From Cellvibrio fontiphilus (GTDB taxonomy: Bacteria > Pseudomonadota > Gammaproteobacteria > Pseudomonadales > Cellvibrionaceae): DNA of 64,000 bases. Within the stretch, counting starts at the first letter, position 1; the number at the start of each line of letters is the position of its first letter. The notes beneath the pieces were generated by a model. That model was given only the letters and a program-made list of their open reading frames with translations. It was not told where the DNA came from and made no database searches. Where the stretch lies: assembly GCF_035317345.1 (NCBI RefSeq), contig NZ_JAYKTU010000001.1, one strand, 5' to 3'. Shown one piece after another: positions 16,890 to 25,955 of the stretch. A program made the position numbers and the translations under genes.

Positions 16890-17605
16890 TGTACGAGGCG
16901 ATTATTCTGGCAGGCGGATTCGGCACTCGCCTTCGTGAAACAGTGCCTGATCTTCCCAAGCCAATGGCACCCATTGCGGGAAAACCTTTTTTAGCTTGGC
17001 AGCTTGATTATCTTATTGCGTGTGGTGTGAGTCGCTTTATTTTATCGGTGGGTTATAAAGCAAATACAATACGCGACTACTTCGGTGATACCTATGGTGA
17101 TGCAACTATTGTCTATGTTGAAGAAGTCGAACCCTTGGGAACTGGCGGCGCCCTGCAACTGGCGCTAGATCAAGCCAGTCAATCGCGGGTTTTTGCCTTT
17201 AACGGTGACACACTTTGTGAAGCTAATTTGCAACATTTACGCACTCTTGTTGATCATCGACCAGATGCGGTAGGTATTCTTGTTAAACATATCGATAATA
17301 CTGCGCGCTACGGTGCTATAGAGTTCGATGCCAGCGGCTTTGTCACCGCTTTTGGTGAAAAATCCAAGCAAGGTGCGGGGTTTATCAATGCGGGTATCTA
17401 TGATGTACCCCGTGATCTCTTTAATAACCTACGGCTTAGCCCCCCATTCTCCTTTGAAGCAGCAGTACTTAATCAGCTTTCTGGAAAAAATTTGTTTGCA
17501 ACTCTGGCGGGTGAGTTTTTTATTGATATTGGCATAAAGGATGACTTTTTACTGGCCCAAACTCTGGTGCCTTTTTTTGTCGATACGAGTAATAAGGCTA
17601 ATTAG
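16889..17605 (+). CDS. hddC: D-glycero-alpha-D-manno-heptose 1-phosphate guanylyltransferase-like
   Basis: A 238-residue nucleotidyltransferase with the signature AIILAGGFGTRL near the N-terminus, then LPKPMAPIAGKPFLAW, FNGDT as the metal-binding stretch and EKSKQGAGFINAGIY. The GTG start at 16889 shares a base with the gmhA TAG. Position after hddA and gmhA supports GDP-heptose formation. The HddC family is close to other hexose-1-phosphate nucleotidyltransferases, so sugar and base specificity come from context. The phosphatase GmhB, needed between HddA and HddC, is not in this window. Confidence 0.85.
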   Translation: MYEAIILAGGFGTRLRETVPDLPKPMAPIAGKPFLAWQLDYLIACGVSRFILSVGYKANTIRDYFGDTYGDATIVYVEEVEPLGTGGALQLALDQASQSRVFAFNGDTLCEANLQHLRTLVDHRPDAVGILVKHIDNTARYGAIEFDASGFVTAFGEKSKQGAGFINAGIYDVPRDLFNNLRLSPPFSFEAAVLNQLSGKNLFATLAGEFFIDIGIKDDFLLAQTLVPFFVDTSNKAN

Positions 17606-17749
17606 GGTAGGTACGGTCAATAAAAATTATAGCCTGCTTGTAGAGGCCTAGCCCTGGCAGTTTCACTTTATCTTGATTGTGTAATAATTTGTTGTGCTAA
17701 GGCTGATTGTGATCTGATCAATCTTTTATGCACAGCAAGATAATATTTA

Positions 17750-20227
17750 ATGGATATAAAATATCATATGAGATCGAATCCTCCTGCTGGCGCTATAAGC
17801 CTTTTTATTTTTGCTGTTGCTACATTGGTAACTTTCACATTTTTATTTTTCAAAATAGATAGTTTGAGTGGTATATGGTCCGGAAGTGCATCCCGATATT
17901 TACTCGCGTATTTGTTGGGATTTGGAGTTCTTGCTGCCGCGAGTAGATTTTTTTTCAAGAGTCAACACAAAGCTGTTGTTACATTAGCTGCACTGATATT
18001 TCTTGTCACAAACATTGGGTTTGCGGAGGTTTTTTCTTCTGCGTATTTTGTTTTGTCCTGTTATTGTCTTGGGCGTTATCTATTAATCTCACTAGTTGAA
18101 CGTAAAGACAGCAGGTGCTTATTTTTATACTCAACGATTGTGGGGGCTTCTATATGTATACTAGCTTTCAGTTTGCTTATTTTGATAAAAGTAAACTCGC
18201 GGCTTTTATATTTTATATTACTAGCAATTCCTATTTTTGTTTTTTACCTTGCACAAAAGAATTGCATAGACGCGTTTTTGCCTAGAGAGAAAGTTAATTC
18301 ATTATTAAGCCAAATCAATAACCTGAACTCATATAGATATTATGGTTTATTGTTATTAACAGTATTCATTTTATCTTATACATTCTTTCCCACAGTGACT
18401 TGGGATGAGCAGGCACTGCATCTTTCGTTGTGGACTCAATTGTCTGCCAATGGTCTTTATGTTGTAGATCCGGCGCATCAGGTGTGGACTGCAGCTCCGA
18501 ATACGGTAGCGCTAATTCACGGCATTATCTCATTGCTTTCCAACTCGGATGCCAAAAGCGCGGTTAATTTTTTTATTTTCCTTTTCACCTTGTTTGGCAT
18601 TTGGTCGAGTCTTAACGTTTTAAATGTAAGTGGGGCAGACAGGCTTGCACTGGCAACCTTGTTTGTGTCTACCCCTATAATTTCAATATTGCTGGTTAGC
18701 CTGCAAACGGATTTGTTTCTTGGCTTGTGTTTGGTAAATATTGTTTTTTGTGTGCTTTCTTTGGAGCGTGATGGGGTTCTTGCCGCGCTTGCAGGCCTGT
18801 TTGCTGGGGCATTGGCATTATCAGCGAAGCTTCCTGGTATTTTAATCGCTGGTCCAATGTTTTTAATTGCGCTGCACCATTTTTATGAAAAAAAATATTT
18901 CCGTACTTTTGATTTGATGTGCTGGTTGGGTTTTACATTTTTACTATTTGCAGGTTTTGCTTTGGCTGTTCTTCCATATTTGAAAGCTTATTATTATACG
19001 GGCAATCCAATATTTCCCCTTTTCAATTCAATTTTTGAGTCCCCGTACATCGGCACGACGGATTTTAAGGATAATCGCTGGAATCACGGGTTTAATTTTG
19101 AGTCATTTGCCGGGCTTTTTTTTAATGCAACTCAGCATATGGAGGTTGGTAATAATTTTGTGGGAGGATTGCAGTATTTTTTGCTCCTACCTGCCGCGAT
19201 AGTTGCTAGCTTTATTTTTAAGCAAAAAAAATTGTTAATTATCTCAGCGATTATTGGGTTTTATTTTCTTCCACTGTTTTATTCTTTGCAATATCTTCGA
19301 TATTTTTATGCCGTCATGCCGATCGCAACAGTATTGATCGCTGTGTTTCTGCTGGGTGAGTCTAAATGGGTGGCCAAAAAATTCATATTGACCTCCATAT
19401 ATGCCATTTCAGTGTTTAATTTTTGTGTTATGCCCGGTTCTTCATGGTTATTTTTCGCGTCACCATTATCCTTCCTAAAGCCTGACGCGACAGAAACATT
19501 TACTAATGAAATAGTCCCTGAAGTTGCTCTGAATAGAATGGTAAGTACAGCAAAAGATAGACCTAAGGTATTTTTCGCACACGCACGGCCATTTGGCGCT
19601 ACCCTGGTGGGAAGTCCGATATATAACATGGAGTACTCTTACTCATATTATAAAAATGGTCAGGTTTGGTCACAGCCAGAGGATATCCTAAAGGACTTTT
19701 CATCTTGGGGTGTTGATTTTGTCTATTGGGATCAGAAAGAGATGTTTCGCTTAAATGATGCCGCAAGAAATTTAATGCGAAAATTTTTGCTATCTTATGG
19801 ACGACCAGTTTTTCAGGCTAATCATATGGTGGCATTTACCATCAGCAATCAGATACAAACCTATGAGTCGGTATTTGTTGCTAATAGTTCAGCTAAATTT
19901 CACGAATCTGGGAGTCCGTTAGTTAGCGATTCAGGCATCACTCTGCATGAAAACGATGTGCTTTCGGTTGATGTAAATATGTCTGCCTACTCTGCATTTA
20001 AATATCGTGTCGAATATATTTGTGAAAATGAATCTGACTTTTTTATTGCCCAGCTTAACTGGGATAATGGTGTGGTTTTTTATAAGTTATTAGAATGCGC
20101 CAAGCATAGCATTTCGATGGAAGAGGTGGGTGCGGTTCCACCGGGTGCAAGGTATGCTACCGTATATTTATCGGCGCGAACCACGCAGACAGTTAGTGTA
20201 AGCAGTCTTTCGCTGGAGGGGCGCTAG
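17750..20227 (+). CDS. Large polytopic membrane protein, GT-C glycosyltransferase-like
   Basis: 825 residues. Roughly the first 580 form many hydrophobic helices. The acidic motif TWDEQALHL near residues 222-230 sits after a helix, the place where GT-C enzymes of the ArnT/PMT type keep a catalytic Asp in their first large outer loop. The last 220 or so residues are soluble and probably periplasmic, ending in a beta-rich module. I recognise no named family; a lipid-linked-sugar glycosyltransferase decorating the glycan is the best guess. It is more AT-rich than the heptose genes before it and is separated from them by 144 bases without any clear hairpin. It converges on rmlD with only 17 bases between. 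Confidence 0.7.
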   Translation: MDIKYHMRSNPPAGAISLFIFAVATLVTFTFLFFKIDSLSGIWSGSASRYLLAYLLGFGVLAAASRFFFKSQHKAVVTLAALIFLVTNIGFAEVFSSAYFVLSCYCLGRYLLISLVERKDSRCLFLYSTIVGASICILAFSLLILIKVNSRLLYFILLAIPIFVFYLAQKNCIDAFLPREKVNSLLSQINNLNSYRYYGLLLLTVFILSYTFFPTVTWDEQALHLSLWTQLSANGLYVVDPAHQVWTAAPNTVALIHGIISLLSNSDAKSAVNFFIFLFTLFGIWSSLNVLNVSGADRLALATLFVSTPIISILLVSLQTDLFLGLCLVNIVFCVLSLERDGVLAALAGLFAGALALSAKLPGILIAGPMFLIALHHFYEKKYFRTFDLMCWLGFTFLLFAGFALAVLPYLKAYYYTGNPIFPLFNSIFESPYIGTTDFKDNRWNHGFNFESFAGLFFNATQHMEVGNNFVGGLQYFLLLPAAIVASFIFKQKKLLIISAIIGFYFLPLFYSLQYLRYFYAVMPIATVLIAVFLLGESKWVAKKFILTSIYAISVFNFCVMPGSSWLFFASPLSFLKPDATETFTNEIVPEVALNRMVSTAKDRPKVFFAHARPFGATLVGSPIYNMEYSYSYYKNGQVWSQPEDILKDFSSWGVDFVYWDQKEMFRLNDAARNLMRKFLLSYGRPVFQANHMVAFTISNQIQTYESVFVANSSAKFHESGSPLVSDSGITLHENDVLSVDVNMSAYSAFKYRVEYICENESDFFIAQLNWDNGVVFYKLLECAKHSISMEEVGAVPPGARYATVYLSARTTQTVSVSSLSLEGR

Positions 20228-20244
20228 TTGTTGGCAGCCCTCCA

Positions 20245-21123
20245 CTATTTGTAGTGAGCAATGTTCTCTAATGCAAGATACCAATTACTGGGTTTGATAC
20301 CAAAAAGTTTTTCTATTTTGCTGCAATCCAATTTCGAGTTCGCAGGGCGTTTGGCGGGAGTGGGATAATCAGCGGTGCCAATGGCGTTCAACTGCGGTAT
20401 CGCTTTGTTGTATATGCCAGCTTTCTCCGCTTGGGAAAAAATCTGTTGGGCAAAGCCAAACCAGCTGGTGTGCGGCGCGCCCGAGTAATGGTAAATACCC
20501 CAGCTTAGCGGTTTGCCTGCGGCGTAATACCCGAGGATGTGCAGTAGTGTGCGAGCGATATCACCGGCGTAAGTTGGGCCACCTTCCTGATCGGCAACTA
20601 TGCCCAAACTGTCGCGTGTACTGCCTAAGCGCAGCATGGTTTTCACAAAATTGTTGCCATGCTCACCAAATACCCACGCGGTGCGCAAAATAATATGTTT
20701 TTCGTTTGCGGCGATAACCGCTTGTTCCCCTGCTAATTTGCTCTTTCCGTAAATTCCTTGTGGTGCGGTTTCATCTTCTTCGCGGTAGCTTCCGCTGGCA
20801 TCACCGCCAAATACATAATCGGTTGAGATATGCAAAATTGCAGCGTCTAATGTTTTTGCTGCGCGTGCAAGATTAGCCGGACCATCGCGATTGATCGCAT
20901 AGGCTAACTCCTGCTCCTGCTCCGCCTTATCAACGGCTGTGTAGGCTGCTGCATTGATAATCACATCGGGCTTGAACTCTGCAATGCACAGGTTTACTGC
21001 ATTGGCATCGCTAATATCCAATTCACCACGGGTAAGGGCGATGAAATCAAAATCCTGCTCACGCAATAGTTGTTGCAGGCAATAACCTACTTGGCCATTG
21101 GCTCCGGTGACTAAAATCTTCAT
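20245..21123 (-). CDS. rfbD: dTDP-4-dehydrorhamnose reductase
   Basis: A 292-residue short-chain dehydrogenase/reductase. Nucleotide loop GANGQVGYCLQQLL is at residues 7-20, STDYVFGG is the serine region, and YGKSKLAGE is the Tyr-x3-Lys active site. It is the last step of dTDP-L-rhamnose synthesis. Its start overlaps the rfbA stop (ATGA). It is last in a - strand run manC, phosphomutase, ugd, rfbB, rfbA, rfbD, and ends close to the convergent membrane protein gene. Confidence 0.96.
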   Translation of the reverse strand: MKILVTGANGQVGYCLQQLLREQDFDFIALTRGELDISDANAVNLCIAEFKPDVIINAAAYTAVDKAEQEQELAYAINRDGPANLARAAKTLDAAILHISTDYVFGGDASGSYREEDETAPQGIYGKSKLAGEQAVIAANEKHIILRTAWVFGEHGNNFVKTMLRLGSTRDSLGIVADQEGGPTYAGDIARTLLHILGYYAAGKPLSWGIYHYSGAPHTSWFGFAQQIFSQAEKAGIYNKAIPQLNAIGTADYPTPAKRPANSKLDCSKIEKLFGIKPSNWYLALENIAHYK

Positions 21124-21995
21124 GCCTTACTCTGCTCTGCAATTTTTAACAGGTACTGGCCGTAACCTGTTTTGGACAGCGCTTTACCTTCGCTAATTAA
21201 TTGCTCTTTGCTGATCCATTTATTAGCAAAGGCAATTTCTTCCAGGCACGCCACTTTTAAACCCTGACGATGCTCAATGGTTTGCACAAAGTGACCAGCT
21301 TCCAGCAAGCTGTCGTGAGTGCCGGTATCCAGCCAGGCGTAACCTCGGCCAAGCAGTTCTACCTTTAAGTCGCCACGCTCCAAATACGCATTATTAACAC
21401 TGGTAATTTCCAGCTCGCCACGCGCAGAGGGTTTAATGGTTTTGGCGATTTCTATTACGTCGTTATCGTAAAAATACAAACCGGTGACCGCGTAATTGGA
21501 TTTGGGTTTTGCAGGTTTTTCCTCGATGGAAATAGCGCGCATTTGTTCGTCAAATTCCACTACTCCAAAGCGGCCCGGATCATTGACGTGATAACCAAAT
21601 ACAGTGGCGCCAGTTTTACGTTTGACGGCATTGTGCAAGTGTTGGGTGAGGCCATGGCCGTAATAAATGTTGTCGCCTAGCACCAGACAGACGTTGTCTT
21701 TTCCGATGAAGCCTTCACCAATAACAAAGGCTTGTGCCAAACCATCCGGGCTGGGTTGCACGGCGTAATTCAAACGAATGCCATACTGCGAACCATCACC
21801 CAGTAGACGCATAAAACTGGCGGAATCTTCCGGGGTGGTGATGATGAGAATGTCTTGGATGCCTGCCAGCATCAACACCGATAGCGGGTAATAAATCATT
21901 GGTTTGTCGTAGATTGGCAGTAGCTGTTTGGACACACCCTTGGTAATGGGATGAAGGCGAGTGCCGCTGCCCCCCGCGAGAATAATGCCTTTCAT
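21120..21995 (-). CDS. rfbA: Glucose-1-phosphate thymidylyltransferase
   Basis: 291 residues, full length. The N-terminal signature GIILAGGSGTRLHPITKGVS is followed by KQLLPIYDKPMIYYPLS and LVLGDNIYYG. It makes dTDP-glucose from dTTP and glucose 1-phosphate, the first step to dTDP-rhamnose. AGGA lies six bases before ATG. The start is 60 bases downstream of the rfbB stop, and the gene is coupled to rfbD by a 4-base overlap. Confidence 0.97.
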   Translation of the reverse strand: MKGIILAGGSGTRLHPITKGVSKQLLPIYDKPMIYYPLSVLMLAGIQDILIITTPEDSASFMRLLGDGSQYGIRLNYAVQPSPDGLAQAFVIGEGFIGKDNVCLVLGDNIYYGHGLTQHLHNAVKRKTGATVFGYHVNDPGRFGVVEFDEQMRAISIEEKPAKPKSNYAVTGLYFYDNDVIEIAKTIKPSARGELEITSVNNAYLERGDLKVELLGRGYAWLDTGTHDSLLEAGHFVQTIEHRQGLKVACLEEIAFANKWISKEQLISEGKALSKTGYGQYLLKIAEQSKA

Positions 21996-22055
21996 AAAAA
22001 ATCCTGGTGTTTTGAATACGCATCGCCAAAACAGGGTGAGGATGCATAGAGTGGA

Positions 22056-23123
22056 TTATTGGTTGCCGAGGCGCTCACGCTGATAACTGCCATCCTGGAC
22101 ACGTTGCGCCCAAGTCAGGTTTTCCAAATACCAAATGACGGTTTTGCGAATACCTGACTCAAAGGTTTCCTCGGGTGACCAACCTAGTTCGCGTTTGATT
22201 TTGCTGGCATCTATTGCGTAGCGAATATCATGGCCGGGGCGATCCTGAACAAAGGTAATCAGCTCGCGGTGGTTGTTGATTGGCAAGGCGGTTGATTCCA
22301 AAGGGCGAAGCTCATCCAGCAGTTCACAAATTTTCAGCACCACATCGAGATTTTGTTTCTCGTTATGGCCGCCAATATTGTACGTCTCTCCAATAGCGCC
22401 TTCTGTAACCACTTTGTAAAGGGCGCGGGCGTGATCTTCTACAAACAGCCAGTCGCGAATCTGATTGCCTTTACCGTAAACCGGAAGGGGTTTTCCTTCC
22501 AGTGCATTCAGGATAACCAGTGGAATCAGCTTTTCAGGAAAATGATAGGGGCCGTAGTTATTGGAGCAGTTGGTAACCAGGGTTGGCAGGCCATAGGTCC
22601 GGCGCCAGGCGCGCACCAGGTGGTCAGAGCTGGCCTTGCTCGCGGAGTAGGGCGAGCTTGGTGCATAGGGGGTAGTTTCGGTGAATAAATCTTCCGGCCC
22701 TTCCAGGTCGCCGTAAACTTCATCGGTGGAAATATGATGAAAGCGGAATGTGGCTTTGCGGGCTTCTGGCAGGTTTTTCCAGTAGTCGCGGCTGGCTTCC
22801 AATAATTGGTAGGTGCCAACAATATTGGTTTCAATGAACGCGGCAGGGCCGTCGATGGAGCGATCCACATGGCTTTCTGCTGCCAGGTGCATCACTGCAT
22901 CTGGCTGGTGCTGGGCAAATACCCGATCCAGTTCTGCGCGATTACAGATATCCACCTGTTCAAAGGCGTAACGTGCACTGCCGGCAACACTGGCGAGTGA
23001 CTCCAAATTGCCGGCGTAGGTGAGTTTATCCAGATTAACTACCGAGTCTCCGGTGTTATTGATGATATGGCGTACAACGGCAGAGCCGATAAATCCGGCG
23101 CCGCCGGTAACCAAAACTTTCAT
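22056..23123 (-). CDS. rfbB: dTDP-glucose 4,6-dehydratase
   Basis: 355 residues of the extended short-chain dehydrogenase family. Contains GGAGFIGSAVVRHI, the HLAAESHVDRSIDGP segment, STDEVYGDL and the YSASKASSDHLVRAW active site. It converts dTDP-glucose to the 4-keto-6-deoxy intermediate. ATG at 23123 is preferred over the in-frame TTG at 23129 because AGGA lies upstream and MKVLVTGGAGF is the usual N-terminus. Twelve bases separate it from ugd upstream. Confidence 0.97.
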   Translation of the reverse strand: MKVLVTGGAGFIGSAVVRHIINNTGDSVVNLDKLTYAGNLESLASVAGSARYAFEQVDICNRAELDRVFAQHQPDAVMHLAAESHVDRSIDGPAAFIETNIVGTYQLLEASRDYWKNLPEARKATFRFHHISTDEVYGDLEGPEDLFTETTPYAPSSPYSASKASSDHLVRAWRRTYGLPTLVTNCSNNYGPYHFPEKLIPLVILNALEGKPLPVYGKGNQIRDWLFVEDHARALYKVVTEGAIGETYNIGGHNEKQNLDVVLKICELLDELRPLESTALPINNHRELITFVQDRPGHDIRYAIDASKIKRELGWSPEETFESGIRKTVIWYLENLTWAQRVQDGSYQRERLGNQ

Positions 23124-23134
23124 AACCAATCCTG

Positions 23135-24463
23135 TTATTGCTGGCGGCCAACCGAGTAGTAATTAAAACCGCGTTTGGCCATACGTTTGGGGTCATACAT
23201 GTTGCGGCCATCAAAAATGGTGGCTTGGCTGAGCATGTCTTTGACCAGGTCAAAATCCGGTGCACGGAAGGCCTGCCATTCGGTCACAATAATCAGCGCA
23301 TCGGCATGTTTCAGGGCGCTTTCTTTGGTGCCGCACAGCAGTAGGTCATCGCGGTTACCGTAGATGCGCTGGGTTTCGTTCATGGCTTCGGGGTCAAAGG
23401 CTTGTACCTTGGCGCCGGTCGCCCAGAGTGCTTCCATCAATACGCGCGATGGTGCTTCGCGCATGTCGTCGGTGTTAGGCTTGAAGCTGAGGCCCCAGAG
23501 TGCGAAGGTTTTGCCTTTGAGTTCTCCACCAAAATGCTTGCTGATTTTATTGAACAGGGTGGTTTTTTGTTCGTTATTGCGCGCTTCAACGGCTTTTAGC
23601 ACCTTGGCGTCAAACTTGATTTGGTCTGCGGTTTGGATGAGCGCCTGCACATCTTTGGGGAAGCAGGAGCCACCGTAACCCACGCCCGGATAGATGAAGT
23701 GATAGCCAATGCGCGGGTCGCTGCCTATACCATGTCGTACCGCTTCAATGTCCGCACCGAGTATCTCAGCCAGATTGGCCATTTCATTCATAAAGCTGAT
23801 TTTGGTGGCCAGCATACAGTTGGCCGCATATTTGGTTAGCTCAGCACTGCGCACATCCATCACGATGATTTTTTCGTGGTTGCGATTGAAGGGCGCATAA
23901 AGCTCGCGCATCACGTCTTCGGCGTCCTTGTTGTCGGTGCCGATCACAATACGATCAGGCTTCATGCAATCCGCAACCGCCGAGCCCTCTTTCAGGAATT
24001 CAGGGTTGGAAATAACATCGAAGCTCAGGTTAGTTTTGCCTTTGGCTTGCAGCACTTCGTTGATACGGGCTTTTACCTTGTCGCCTGTGCCTACAGGTAC
24101 AGTGGATTTATCCACCACAATTTTGTGGGACTCCATGTGCTCGGCAATAGTGCTGGCTACGGCCAGTACATATTTCAAATCAGCCGAGCCATCTTCATCA
24201 GGCGGGGTGCCTACGGCGATAAACTGCACTTCGCCGTGTTTTACCCCAAGGGCCGCATCGATAGTGAAGTTCAGGCGACCGGCGGCAAAATTCTCTTTGA
24301 CCAAAGGCTCCAAGCCAGGCTCGTAAATCGGGATTCGCCCCTGCTTCAATGCCTCTACCTTATCGGTGTCAACATCTACACAGACCACATCGTGGCCCAC
24401 TTCAGCCAGAATTGCGGCTTGTACCAAGCCGACATAACCAATTCCAAATACGGTAACTTTCAT
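23135..24463 (-). CDS. ugd: UDP-glucose 6-dehydrogenase
   Basis: 442 residues. Rossmann loop GIGYVGLVQAAILAEVGHDV is at the N-terminus, DKSTVPVGTGD and NPEFLKEGSAV follow, and the catalytic cysteine sits in YGGSCFPKDVQAL near residue 262. It oxidises UDP-glucose to UDP-glucuronate, the precursor for acidic sugars and for the epimerase-like gene at 28726. Length and motifs are standard. A weak AAGGA lies about 12 bases before ATG. Confidence 0.96.
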   Translation of the reverse strand: MKVTVFGIGYVGLVQAAILAEVGHDVVCVDVDTDKVEALKQGRIPIYEPGLEPLVKENFAAGRLNFTIDAALGVKHGEVQFIAVGTPPDEDGSADLKYVLAVASTIAEHMESHKIVVDKSTVPVGTGDKVKARINEVLQAKGKTNLSFDVISNPEFLKEGSAVADCMKPDRIVIGTDNKDAEDVMRELYAPFNRNHEKIIVMDVRSAELTKYAANCMLATKISFMNEMANLAEILGADIEAVRHGIGSDPRIGYHFIYPGVGYGGSCFPKDVQALIQTADQIKFDAKVLKAVEARNNEQKTTLFNKISKHFGGELKGKTFALWGLSFKPNTDDMREAPSRVLMEALWATGAKVQAFDPEAMNETQRIYGNRDDLLLCGTKESALKHADALIIVTEWQAFRAPDFDLVKDMLSQATIFDGRNMYDPKRMAKRGFNYYSVGRQQ

Positions 24464-24505
24464 AGTGACTTAGATCCTTTGTAAAGAGAAAAATCCGCTT
24501 CCCGC

Positions 24506-25942
24506 TCAGGAGGTGAGCGGGGTCAAATGAGCCTGAAGTTTCGCAAGTACTTCTTTTACCAGCACGGCAGCACGAGGCTGGTTATCTGCCTCGGCATAAC
24601 AGCGTAACTCGGGTGCGTTACCGGAAGGGCGCAGATGAATAATCTCGCCATCATCAAAACGGATACGCAAACCATCGGTGGTATTAATGGCGGTTACGGT
24701 TTTATCACTTATGCCAAGCAGCGTGAGTAGCGCCGCTTGATCCGCGCTCGCTTCGGCAATCAGGGCTTTGCTGGTTGCAGTGGGCACATTCTGGATTCTG
24801 TCGCTGGCCGTAAAGCGAGCAGGCAGGGAAGCCACTTGCGCCGACAAGCTTTGTGTCGCGGCGGCCGCGAAAAGCGCAATACCGGGCAAGAGTGCATCGC
24901 GTGTTGGTAATGCCTTGAGCAACTTGCCATTGAGCTGCACGTCTGAGCCTAATAAAAACCCGCCGTTAGCTTCAAATCCGGCAATTGCGGAATACTCAGT
25001 GGCCAACTCTTCCAGTGCGGCAATCACGTAGGGTGAGCCTATTCTGGTGCGGGCAACCTTGGCAAATGCGCCACATTGTTCAATGGCGCTATTGCAGCTG
25101 ACCGGAACCGCCAGAGCGTTAATACCCAACTGACGCGCACACAGCAGGCCGACTATATCGCCGCGCAGCCAGTTGCCATGTTCATCGGCAATGAGCGGCC
25201 TGTCGCCGTCACCATCGGTTGAAAAAATCGCGTCAAAGCCATACTCCTGTGACCAGCGACGACCTTTTGCCACATCGGCATCGGCAACGGCTTCAGTGTC
25301 TATGGGAACAAAAGTGTCCGTGCGTTCAAGGCAGGTCACCTCGGCACCCAGGCTACGGAAGAGGTCGGCATAGAGCTCACGGCCAGCGCTGGAGTGCTCA
25401 TAAAGGCCAATATGCAAACCTTTCAATATGCCCGGGGTGAAAACTGCGCAGTAACGTTGGATGTAATTGGCGGCGCCCGCTGGGTTAACCGCCGGCAGTT
25501 TGGTGTCGAAGGCTGTGAGTTCTGCAGGGGTACTGACAATAGCCAGCTCATCGGCTTTGGTGATTTCACCTGTAGGGCGATAGAACTTGAGCCCATTGCG
25601 ATCAAACGGGATATGGCTGCCAGTCACCATAATGGCGGGCACACCATCTTGCATCGCCTGATAGGCTAACGCAGGAGTGGGTAACACACCGTAGTAATCC
25701 ACAGCTATGCCAATGGCTTCAGCGGCACCGGCACAGGCGGCTGCCATCACCGGGCTGCTGGGGCGATTATCAACCCCAATCGCGACGCGTTTAACGGTGA
25801 ATTCACCCTGCATAACGCGCAGGAAACTCTGGGTGAAACTGGCGACTACCTCGTCAGTAAAATCGACAACCAGACCGCGTGCGCCGGAGGTGCCAAAGCT
25901 GATACCGCTCTGGCCAATAATTTCATTGAGTAATTTTGTCAT
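24506..25942 (-). CDS. Phosphomannomutase/phosphoglucomutase-family enzyme
   Basis: 478 residues of the alpha-D-phosphohexomutase superfamily. N-terminal FGTSGARGLVVDFTDEVV, the phosphoserine loop in VTGSHIPFDRNGLKFY, the metal-binding STDGDGDRPL, sugar-binding GFEANGGFL and phosphate-binding RPSGNAPELRCY appear in order. The serine loop reads GSHIP instead of the common ASHNP. Neighbouring manC implies the enzyme provides mannose 1-phosphate, though glucose 1-phosphate is also possible. ATG at 25942 has AAGGTGG upstream; a longer frame to 25978 is unlikely. Confidence 0.9.
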   Translation of the reverse strand: MTKLLNEIIGQSGISFGTSGARGLVVDFTDEVVASFTQSFLRVMQGEFTVKRVAIGVDNRPSSPVMAAACAGAAEAIGIAVDYYGVLPTPALAYQAMQDGVPAIMVTGSHIPFDRNGLKFYRPTGEITKADELAIVSTPAELTAFDTKLPAVNPAGAANYIQRYCAVFTPGILKGLHIGLYEHSSAGRELYADLFRSLGAEVTCLERTDTFVPIDTEAVADADVAKGRRWSQEYGFDAIFSTDGDGDRPLIADEHGNWLRGDIVGLLCARQLGINALAVPVSCNSAIEQCGAFAKVARTRIGSPYVIAALEELATEYSAIAGFEANGGFLLGSDVQLNGKLLKALPTRDALLPGIALFAAAATQSLSAQVASLPARFTASDRIQNVPTATSKALIAEASADQAALLTLLGISDKTVTAINTTDGLRIRFDDGEIIHLRPSGNAPELRCYAEADNQPRAAVLVKEVLAKLQAHLTPLTS

Positions 25943-25955
25943 GACTTTGTCCACC

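Noticed and set aside
23876..24484. 202-codon open frame opposite ugd
   Set aside because: It is antisense to a well-supported gene with all ugd motifs, has no ribosome site, and its residues look like a codon shadow.
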